Position numbers and translations under genes: made by a program. The notes under the pieces are model-generated. The model was given only the letters and a program-made list of their open reading frames with translations. It searched no databases and was not told where the DNA came from. Shown here one piece after another: positions 44,430-50,889 of a stretch of DNA of 64,000 nucleotides; positions within the stretch are counted from its first letter, which is position 1, and each line of letters opens with the position of its first letter. The stretch covers positions 1-64,000 of the forward strand of contig JADLFN010000002.1 of assembly GCA_020845475.1 (NCBI GenBank), read 5' to 3'. This stretch comes from Planctomycetota bacterium. GTDB lineage: Bacteria; Planctomycetota; UBA8742; UBA2392.

Positions 44430-45577
44430 GGTGTGCCACCCTGCGTTTTCCGCAGCCTGCTGCTGAACGTGAGCAGCTTGCAGGCCTTGATTTCGCTGGC
44501 GGCGATTTCTTCGTCGCTCTTGCTTTCGCCCGCTGCGGCCAGCAGCTCCATGGCCGCTTTCTTGAAGTGCTCAGCGGCGCCCTTAAAATTGCCCTCGGCG
44601 TAAGCCTTGCGCGCGAGTTCCATGGCGCCCTGCGTTTGCTGCTCGGGTGCTTTGCGCAGCACGGCCGCGATCTCACGCGCGAATACGCTTGAAAGCATCT
44701 GCTCGATTTCGCGCTGCGGGTCCAGCGCGTTGGCGGCACTCAGGTCATCGGCGATGGCTTCAAAGGCCGAAGCCAGCAAAAAGAAATCGCACTTGTTCAA
44801 CGCGGCCGCGAGTTGCACCACGCGCTCGGCTTTGAAGGCGCCTTCTTCAATGCGGCGCAGGCTGGGCGCGGTCTTGGCTTCGCTGAGATCGGGTGCCGGC
44901 ATTGCGGGCGGCGCCGGTTTTGCCGTGTCTGCGGCTGGCTCGTCGCTGAACTCAAGGTGCAGCACCTCCGACCGCGGCTTCTCGGGCGCTTTCGCTTCCC
45001 CGGAAAGCAGGCGCAGGTGCGGCTGGCTGGGCACTTTTGGGGATTCGTCAGATTTCGCAGCCGCGCTTTCAACGCGGGGCGGAATCTCGGATGACTTGGG
45101 TTTTTCGGCTTCGGGCGGCTTGGGCACGTTGACGGACATTTCAAGCAGGGCTGCGGAATTGTCCGGCGCTTTGCGTTTGGAGGATTCGGCGGAGTCGCGC
45201 GGTGTGGCGGCCTCGATGTCCGCGTTGATGACGGCGAGTTCGCTCTGGCTTTCGGTGCGCAGGCGGTTGGCTTTGCTTTCGTCCGGGAGGCCGTCAACGG
45301 TCAGCGCTCGCAACTGGTTGCATAGGTCGAGCAGTTTGGTGGCTTTGCGCTTGATGACCTGCGCCTGGGCCGGCGCCTGCACGTGAGCGGCGTACTTGCG
45401 CAGCGTGTTGGCGGCGCGTTCGAAGTGGTCGGCGGCGCTGTCGTAATCGCCGTCGTTCCAGCTTTCCGTGCCGGCTTTTTCTTCCTGTTCGGCGATACGC
45501 TTGAACTCGCGGGCGGTTTGCTCGCTGAGGCCGATTTGGGTGTTCGACTGTTGAGGGGCTTTAGCCATGGGTAGCAT
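44426..45577 (-). CDS. protein with two MIT-like helical modules
   Basis: This 383-residue protein carries at residues ~20-92 a three-helix MIT-like module very close in style to that of the neighbouring ATPase (EKAGTESWNDGDYDSAADHFERAANTL, then KRKATKLLDLCNQLRAL). A Pro/Glu/Lys/Ser-rich disordered linker spans ~100-240. A helical segment follows, then a second MIT-like module at ~312-377 (ELARKAYAEGNFKGAAEHFKKAAMELL, then SEIKACKLLTFSSRLRKT). MIT domains bind ESCRT-III C-terminal tails, so this may be a Vta1-like adaptor between filaments and ATPase. ATG 45568 is an alternative start; the start region lies in a palindromic repeat unit. Confidence 0.65.
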   Translation of the reverse strand: MLPMAKAPQQSNTQIGLSEQTAREFKRIAEQEEKAGTESWNDGDYDSAADHFERAANTLRKYAAHVQAPAQAQVIKRKATKLLDLCNQLRALTVDGLPDESKANRLRTESQSELAVINADIEAATPRDSAESSKRKAPDNSAALLEMSVNVPKPPEAEKPKSSEIPPRVESAAAKSDESPKVPSQPHLRLLSGEAKAPEKPRSEVLHLEFSDEPAADTAKPAPPAMPAPDLSEAKTAPSLRRIEEGAFKAERVVQLAAALNKCDFFLLASAFEAIADDLSAANALDPQREIEQMLSSVFAREIAAVLRKAPEQQTQGAMELARKAYAEGNFKGAAEHFKKAAMELLAAAGESKSDEEIAASEIKACKLLTFSSRLRKTQGGTP

Positions 45578-45634
45578 GGGCCTCCCGGCCCATGGTTGTG
45601 CTACTTAGTACACGGGCCGTGAGGCCCGTGTTAC
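45571..45634. repeat. second inverted pair of the 24-bp palindromic unit (variant copies)
   Basis: Unit GTAGCATGGGCC + TCCCGGCCCATG at 45571-45594 faces CACGGGCCGTGA + GGCCCGTGTTAC at 45611-45634. Within each unit the arms carry compensating changes (ACGGGCC/GGCCCGT against ATGGGCC/GGCCCAT), which keeps the stem. On the minus strand one unit provides the start region of the double-MIT gene and the other the TAA stop of ESCRT-III-like protein B. Confidence 0.8.
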
Positions 45635-46242
45635 ACCGCCTTCTCGTCCGTCTCCAGCTTGCGCTTGAGCTCCTGTTCGCTCTTGAGGGCTTCGTCGAAG
45701 CTGCCGGAGCTTTCGGCCTCGACGATGCTGTCGATCTCCTCGAGGAACTGCTTTTTCTCGGGATCGTCATCCATCATGGCTTCTTCGACCTCGAGGCCGA
45801 GCGAATCGAGTGTTGCGTTCAACTCGTCGATGTAGCCCTCTTCGTCAATCTGCGCCAGCGCAAGCTTTGAGTCCAGGCCGCTGTTGCGAATGCGCGTGAT
45901 GAGCTTCTGGATGCTGTTCTTGTCTTTGCGCTTTTCGAGGCGTTCAAGGCCGCGCGTGTATTTCTTGAGCGCGATGCCTTCAAGGTTGGCGATCTTCGCG
46001 GCGCGCTTGTTGAAGGCGAAATCGTGTTTGAGGTCCTTGAGTTCTTCCCAGAGGTAATCGACCTCGATCTGGTTGCCCTCTTTGCGGGCGTTCTTGATCT
46101 GGTCGATGATGCCGCTTTGGCGCGTGGAGAGCTTGCGCACCTCCATGAAATACTTGCGGCGCTCACGCTCGACCTCGCGCAGCTTCACCTTGAGCAAGCG
46201 CGAGTCGATCTTTTGTCCGAAGAGCAGTTGAAAGAATCCCAT
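45631..46242 (-). CDS. ESCRT-III-like coiled-coil protein B
   Basis: The protein has 203 residues from ATG 46242 (a GTG six bases earlier is the other option). It starts MGFFQLLFGQKID, a short amphipathic segment. It is strongly basic and helical to ~residue 110 (REVERERRKYFMEVRKL; NLEGIALKKYTRGLERLEKRK), then IQKLITRIRNSGLDSKLALAQIDEEGYI, then an acidic region (LEVEEAMMDDDPEKKQFLEEIDSIVEAES), and ends EQELKRKLETDEK, which resembles a MIM1 tail (L-x-x-K-L). This is the ESCRT-III polarity. It lies between protein C and the double-MIT gene. Pattern-level evidence only. Confidence 0.55.
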   Translation of the reverse strand: MGFFQLLFGQKIDSRLLKVKLREVERERRKYFMEVRKLSTRQSGIIDQIKNARKEGNQIEVDYLWEELKDLKHDFAFNKRAAKIANLEGIALKKYTRGLERLEKRKDKNSIQKLITRIRNSGLDSKLALAQIDEEGYIDELNATLDSLGLEVEEAMMDDDPEKKQFLEEIDSIVEAESSGSFDEALKSEQELKRKLETDEKAV

Positions 46243-46273
46243 GTGCACCGTCCGCTTTGACTGATCTGTCTTA

Positions 46274-46356
46274 AGGTATCAGGTGTCGGGTATCGGGTAT
46301 CAGGAGTCAGGATTGCGTGCTCTACCTGATACCCGGAACCTGATACCCGATACCTG
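46274..46356. repeat. GGTATCAGGTGTCGGGTATC word repeat, inverted
   Basis: Words TATCAGG/TATCGGG at 46276-46312 are faced by CCTGATACCC words at 46325-46354, giving an imperfect long hairpin in the gap between ESCRT-III-like genes C and B. Confidence 0.7.
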
Positions 46357-46358
46357 CT

Positions 46359-47090
46359 TCACTCCGTTTGCGGCTTTTCCTTCACCTCGGCCGCTTTCAG
46401 GTCTTTCTCGCGTTGCGCCATTTCTGATTCGAGCTTGGCCATCTCCGCTTCCATCTCGGCTTCGCTCATTACTTTTTCGGGCGCGGCTTTTTCTTTGAGG
46501 ACCCGCTCGCTTTCGCTCGGGGCTCTGACAACTTCTTCGGCTGGCTTGTTTCCCATCAATTCGCGTTCGAGTTTCTTGAGGTCTTCCTTCTCTGACAAGC
46601 TGAGGATGCCGGTGTCAGTGCTCTTCATCGAATTGGCTGTCTCGATGGACTCCATGTACTTGTCTTTGCGCTCGTCGAAATCCATCGCAAGGCGCTCGAC
46701 CATCTGGCTCTCGATGCCGCGCAGGTTCATGGCCGCAATGGTTTGGTGTTTGTCGACCATGCTTTGCAGCACTTCGATGTTCTTGTTGTAAACGTGGATG
46801 CGATGCTTGAGCGACTCAATGCGCGTGCGATTGCGCTTGATGCTGAGCAACACGACTTCTTTTTCCTGATCGCCAATTTTTCCCGCCTTGAGCTTATCGG
46901 CCTGATCCTTCTCGTGCGACTCAAGGCGCTGCAATTCCTGCATGACTTTGCGCAGCTCGACTTCGTTGCGCGTGATCAGTTCGTCGTAACGGTCCAGCTC
47001 TTCGCGCATGGCTTCCTTGTCCACGGGCTTCTCTTCGTCGGGGTCGCCGCCGCGGCCAAACATGCGTTTGAAGAAATCGCCTAAGCCCAT
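46359..47090 (-). CDS. ESCRT-III-like coiled-coil protein C (Snf7-like N-terminus)
   Basis: This 243-residue protein starts with MGLGDFFKRMFGRGG, closely resembling the amphipathic N-terminus of Snf7/CHMP4 (…FGKLFGAGGG) that inserts into membranes. A short spacer and a long helical region follow (REELDRYDELITRNEVELRKVMQEL; VLLSIKRNRTRIESLKHRI; NIEVLQSMVDKHQTIAAMNLRGIESQMV). A late acidic helix (GILSLSEKEDLKKLERELMG) and a Lys/Glu tail end the protein. I chose ATG 47090 because the longer frame to 47297 runs through a word repeat and the overlapping membrane gene. Alternatives are a PspA-like or generic coiled-coil protein. Confidence 0.6.
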   Translation of the reverse strand: MGLGDFFKRMFGRGGDPDEEKPVDKEAMREELDRYDELITRNEVELRKVMQELQRLESHEKDQADKLKAGKIGDQEKEVVLLSIKRNRTRIESLKHRIHVYNKNIEVLQSMVDKHQTIAAMNLRGIESQMVERLAMDFDERKDKYMESIETANSMKSTDTGILSLSEKEDLKKLERELMGNKPAEEVVRAPSESERVLKEKAAPEKVMSEAEMEAEMAKLESEMAQREKDLKAAEVKEKPQTE

Positions 47091-47446
47091 TTTGGATTTT
47101 CGATTTTGGATTTTGGATTTTCGATTGGGTCGCCAGCCCGCACAGCTTTCCAAGTCGAGATCGGTAAGGCCAACACCAAGCCGTTCAAACAGAAGCCCAT
47201 GAACACAACGCAGAATCCAAGCCAAGCGGGCGGTCCCGAGCCCCCAGGCAAACCAGGCATCCATAACGAACCAACAAACCCTGGCAAGAAAAACCAAGCC
47301 TCACGGAAAGGATCAAGCCAAAGAGGCCAACTCTTTCCGAAGGAAAGACCCAGAGCAACCACAATCGCGAACTGAATCGCCCCGAGCCAGAAAGCAAGCC
47401 GCAACTCGTACGAAGCAAACAACCGGATGTGAGTCACTGAGTTCAA
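47081..47446 (-). CDS. small membrane protein upstream of ESCRT-III-like gene C
   Basis: This 121-residue protein has three hydrophobic stretches (LRLAFWLGAIQFAIVVALGL, AWFFLPGFVGSLWM and PAWLGFCVVFMGFCLNGLVLALPI). The last ~14 residues (IENPKSKIENPKWA) come from a word repeat. The stop overlaps the start of protein C by ten bases, so the two are probably co-translated. No family is recognised. Confidence 0.6.
   Translation of the reverse strand: MNSVTHIRLFASYELRLAFWLGAIQFAIVVALGLSFGKSWPLWLDPFREAWFFLPGFVGSLWMPGLPGGSGPPAWLGFCVVFMGFCLNGLVLALPISTWKAVRAGDPIENPKSKIENPKWA
47091..47128. repeat. TTTTGGATTTTCGA word repeat
   Basis: Tandem TTTTGGATTTT/CGATT words lie immediately upstream of the start of ESCRT-III-like protein C, in opposite orientation to the repeat at 43157. 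The overlapping membrane gene reads through it as IENPKSKIENPK. Confidence 0.7.
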
Positions 47447-47498
47447 TCAAGAATCCAATGTCGAAAATCGCCAAACGCGGCACGTTCAATTCCGCCAA

Positions 47499-48299
47499 TC
47501 ACGCCCCAACGGACGTGAACCTGTTCCGCTGGATAATGAGATTTCCCTCTACGTCCTTCACGTCTAATCCCGGAGTTCTTCCAGCAAACAGCATTGCGCG
47601 ATCCGTGACCAGCTCGCCGCTTACCGCCGCGCGCCGCGCCAGTTCTTCCAACAGCAGGAATCCGCCCGGCTCTCGCAACTCTGCAGCAGCGTTGAGGGCT
47701 GCATCGATTCTTGCCGCTTTTTGCTCCATCGGCTCGGGGTCGAAGAGATTCTCGAACAGCGCGGGCATGAGCACACCGTCGCGCGGGCAGCGCACGCGCC
47801 AGCCGGGGTTCAAAAATTCGACAAAGGCGGCGCGCCAGTTAGGGCCGCCGGTGAGAGCGCGCATGGCCTCATCGCTGGGGCCCAGATTTCCATCGCGTGC
47901 CTGGCCTGCTACGCCCAGAATGAAGTAAATGTCCGGGCGCATGGAGCAGAGCGACCAGGTTGCGCATTGCTCAAGTGTTTGCGGCGTGAAACGGTCGCGC
48001 TCTATGGGCGCCCATGCGAAATCAAGCACGACGCAGACCTTCAAAGTGGTCGCGCCGAGCAGCGGCTTGTGCAAGAGGCCCAGCGCCTCGCGGCGTGCAA
48101 AGGCGCCGTTGCCTGCGGGCGAAAGATCGCCGTGCACATGGCTGCGGCGCGAAACGCGATTGGGGTCGAAGTCGTAGAGTGAGCCATCGATCGGATGCGG
48201 CAACATGCGCTGGCGAACAAGCCGCGATTCGAAACCCGAAAACAGGCTTTGCATCGCGGTCAGCGCGGAAGTACGGGTGATGTCAGCAGCTTCAGCCAT
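47499..48299 (-). CDS. hypothetical protein heading the ESCRT-like cluster, possible C-terminal winged helix
   Basis: This 266-residue soluble protein comprises an alpha/beta N-terminal part (LKVCVVLDFAWAPIERDRF, PDIYFILGVAGQARDG) and a C-terminal ~65 residues (IDAALNAAAELREPGGFLLLEELARRAAV, then LDVKDVEGNLIIQRNRF) that could be a winged helix: two helices followed by a two-strand wing. I recognise no family. ATG 48299 has GGAGG 12 bases upstream. ATG 48320 is possible, but a -10-like TATACT at 48324-48329 would make it leaderless. It is the first gene of the minus-strand series ending at 41300. The much longer frame antisense to the ABC gene is spurious. Confidence 0.6.
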   Translation of the reverse strand: MAEAADITRTSALTAMQSLFSGFESRLVRQRMLPHPIDGSLYDFDPNRVSRRSHVHGDLSPAGNGAFARREALGLLHKPLLGATTLKVCVVLDFAWAPIERDRFTPQTLEQCATWSLCSMRPDIYFILGVAGQARDGNLGPSDEAMRALTGGPNWRAAFVEFLNPGWRVRCPRDGVLMPALFENLFDPEPMEQKAARIDAALNAAAELREPGGFLLLEELARRAAVSGELVTDRAMLFAGRTPGLDVKDVEGNLIIQRNRFTSVGA

Positions 48300-48437
48300 C
48301 TCGGGTGCGGCCCTCCGCATTCGAGTATAACTTGGCCGCGCATCGATAGGGGCCGCGGCTTGGGGGGCTGCCGTTGCGCTTGGGGAATGAACGTCTAGAC
48401 TCGCCCGTTCGACATCTAACGAGCCTGAAAGCGCGGT

Positions 48438-50255
48438 TTGGCTGAAAACATCCATGAGGAAGAAGTCCTTGGCAAGGCCTACGACACCCGGCTGATCAGG
48501 CGCCTGTTGCCCTATGCCCGTCGCCATGGCGGCACCGTGGGCCTTGGCGCAATCTGCATGCTTGGCGCCGGCGGCATGGGGCTGATGCTGCCTCTGCTTA
48601 TTCGCGAAATCATCAACGGGCCTTTCACGGAACTGGCGAAAGACGGGGCTTCCCAGGCCGCCGTGGAAGCGCTTGGGCTCCTGGCGCTGGGTTATTTTGT
48701 GCTGGTTGTTCTGCAATTTGTGGCGCAGTTCGGTAACAGCTACTTGTTTCAGTCGCTTGGCGCCAAGGCCGTGTTCGATTTGCGGCGCGACGTTTACGCG
48801 CATATCCAGAAGCAATCGCTGCGCTTCTTTGACCGCAACCCGGTAGGCCGCCTGGTAACGCGCGTGACCAGCGATGTGGAAGCCGTGGGCGAAGTGTTCG
48901 CCTCGGGTCTGGTACAGCTTGTGGGTGACATGATCATCGTGCTGGGTGCGCTGGCGATGATGTTCTTCATCTCGCCCGGCCTGACTGTGATCGTGCTGGG
49001 CGCGATGCTGCTGATGGGCGCGATTTCCTGGGCGTTCAAGAACCGCGCGCGCAACTCGTTTCGCGACATGCGCCTGAAACTGGCAGCTGTGAATTCCTTT
49101 CTCAACGAAACGATCCAGGGCTGGCGCGTGACGCGCATCTTTGGCACGGAGAAGCGGCAGTCGAAGCGCTTTGACCAGCGCAGCGCCGATTATCGCGAGG
49201 CCACGTACCGCACGGTGTTCAACTTCGCGATGTTCTTTCCGGCCGTGGAAATCGCGACCACGCTCGCACTCTCGGCGCTGGTCTGGTACGGCTCGCGCGA
49301 GATCCTTGATAACACGCTCAGCTTTGGCAGCTTCTTTGCCTTCTTCTCTTACACACAACTGATGTTCAACCCGATCCGCGAAATGAGCGAAAAATACAAC
49401 GTGCTGCAAAGCGCCATGGCCAGCGCCGAGCGCCTGTTCAAGATTCTGGATTCGAAGATCGACATCGTCGAACCGGCCGCGCCCAAGACGCCCGAGATCA
49501 AAGGCGAGATCGAATTTCGCAACGTGTGGTTCGCCTACCAAGATGAGAACTGGGTGCTGCGCGATGTGAGTTTCAAAGTGCCCGGAGGCTCATCTCTCGC
49601 GCTGGTTGGGGCCACGGGCAGCGGCAAGAGCACGATCATCTCGCTGGTGATGCGCTTTTACGACGTTCAAAAAGGCAGCGTGCTGCTGGATGGTGTGGAC
49701 GTGCGCGAAATGCCTGTGGCGCATTTGCGCGCTGCGTTTGCGCTCGTGTTGCAGGACGTGTTCCTGTTTGCGGGCAACGTGCTCGACAACATTCGCTTGG
49801 GCAACGAAGGCATTTCGCGCGAGCGCGTTGAACGCGCCGCTGAAGTCGTGCATGCCGGCGGGTTCATTCGCTCGCTCGACAAAGGCATCGACGCAGAAGT
49901 CGCCGAGCGCGGCATTACCTTCTCCGCGGGCCAGCGGCAACTGCTCGCGTTCGCGCGCGCACTGGCGTTCGAGCCCAAGATTCTCCTGCTCGACGAAGCC
50001 ACAAGCAACATCGACAGCGAAACGGAAGCACTGATTCAAGATGCGCTCGCCAAACTCATGCAAGGCCGCAGCGCGATAGTGGTCGCGCACCGCCTGAGCA
50101 CCGTCACCGCCAGCAACCAGATTCTCGTGCTCCACAAAGGCGAAATCGCCGAGCGCGGCACGCACGAAGAACTGCTGGCACAGGGCGGGCGCTATAGCCG
50201 GCTGTATCGGCTGCAGTTCGGCATTGAGGAAAGCGTAGTGAGCCCTGCGCGGTAG
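48438..50255 (+). CDS. ABC exporter, MsbA/multidrug type (fused TMD-NBD)
   Basis: This 605-residue half-transporter has six transmembrane helices in residues ~20-330. The nucleotide-binding domain has Walker A GATGSGKST near residue 393, Q-loop VLQDVFLFAG, signature FSAGQRQLLAFARAL (a variant of LSGGQ also seen in YheH/MdlB-type exporters), Walker B ILLLDEATSNID, and the switch His in VVAHRLST. As a homodimer it would export lipids or drugs. No in-frame ATG precedes the first helix, so translation probably starts at TTG 48438. It is divergent from the ESCRT-like cluster; no functional link is evident. Confidence 0.92.
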   Translation: MAENIHEEEVLGKAYDTRLIRRLLPYARRHGGTVGLGAICMLGAGGMGLMLPLLIREIINGPFTELAKDGASQAAVEALGLLALGYFVLVVLQFVAQFGNSYLFQSLGAKAVFDLRRDVYAHIQKQSLRFFDRNPVGRLVTRVTSDVEAVGEVFASGLVQLVGDMIIVLGALAMMFFISPGLTVIVLGAMLLMGAISWAFKNRARNSFRDMRLKLAAVNSFLNETIQGWRVTRIFGTEKRQSKRFDQRSADYREATYRTVFNFAMFFPAVEIATTLALSALVWYGSREILDNTLSFGSFFAFFSYTQLMFNPIREMSEKYNVLQSAMASAERLFKILDSKIDIVEPAAPKTPEIKGEIEFRNVWFAYQDENWVLRDVSFKVPGGSSLALVGATGSGKSTIISLVMRFYDVQKGSVLLDGVDVREMPVAHLRAAFALVLQDVFLFAGNVLDNIRLGNEGISRERVERAAEVVHAGGFIRSLDKGIDAEVAERGITFSAGQRQLLAFARALAFEPKILLLDEATSNIDSETEALIQDALAKLMQGRSAIVVAHRLSTVTASNQILVLHKGEIAERGTHEELLAQGGRYSRLYRLQFGIEESVVSPAR

Positions 50256-50274
50256 CGCGGGGGCCGGGGAGTGC

Positions 50275-50889
50275 ATGATCCACACCAAAGCGATCAAACA
50301 TCTATGCAAGGTTGATCCCGCGCTGGCGAAAGTCATCAAGCGCGTCGGCCCGTACACGGGCAAACGGCGCCCAATGCCGAACCTGTTTCATGCGCTGTGC
50401 CAGGCAATCTCGTACCAACAACTATCGGGCAAGGCAGCTGAAACCATCTTTGGCCGCTTCATGAAACTGGCGGGTGACCCGCTGGAAGCCTCGCTTGTGG
50501 CGCAGTTGAGCGATGAACAAATCCGCGCATGCGGGCTCTCACGCCCGAAGCTGGCCGCGATTCGCGACTTGCAAGCCAAAACCTTGGCCGGAGAGTTGCC
50601 GCACCACGATGAGCTGCACGCGATGCCCGATGAACTCATCATTGAGCGCCTGACAGCTGTGCGTGGCATCGGGCGCTGGACAGCCGAGATGATCCTGATG
50701 TTCCGGCTCGGCCGGCCCGACGTGCTGCCTGTGAACGATCTCGGTATCCAGAAAGGCTTCAAGCTGGCATTTGGCAAACGCAAGCTGCCCTCGCCGGAGA
50801 TGCTCGCGCGCGAGGGCAAGAAGTGGGCGCCCTATCGTTCCTATGCGTCGTGGTATCTGTGGCGGGTTCTAGAGTTACCCGTCGCCTAG
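50275..50889 (+). CDS. DNA-3-methyladenine glycosylase (AlkA-type HhH-GPD)
   Basis: This 204-residue base-excision enzyme removes alkylated bases. The helix-hairpin-helix is LTAVRGIGRWTAEMILMF at ~125-142, and the catalytic Asp is in PVNDLGIQKG. AISYQQLSGKAAETIFGRF is the conserved N-terminal helix of the short AlkA subfamily. There is no iron-sulfur cluster. It lies 19 bp after the ABC exporter. Its 3' end overlaps the convergent M23-like gene by 15 bp. Confidence 0.92.
   Translation: MIHTKAIKHLCKVDPALAKVIKRVGPYTGKRRPMPNLFHALCQAISYQQLSGKAAETIFGRFMKLAGDPLEASLVAQLSDEQIRACGLSRPKLAAIRDLQAKTLAGELPHHDELHAMPDELIIERLTAVRGIGRWTAEMILMFRLGRPDVLPVNDLGIQKGFKLAFGKRKLPSPEMLAREGKKWAPYRSYASWYLWRVLELPVA

Noticed and set aside
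41300-47090. Calling the three coiled-coil proteins PspA/Vipp1
   Set aside because: The MG-aromatic start is shared, but the acidic late helix, the tails, and the adjacent Vps4-like ATPase and MIT-like proteins fit the CHMP/CdvB branch better. PspA relationship remains the main alternative.
42830-47128. CRISPR array
   Set aside because: The repeats are short degenerate words without regular unique spacers, and no cas genes are present.
47499-49541. 680-codon open frame on the minus strand
   Set aside because: Only the part up to about 48299 is outside the ABC exporter gene. The rest is antisense to conserved ABC motifs and reads as low-complexity His/Gln/Ala sequence.
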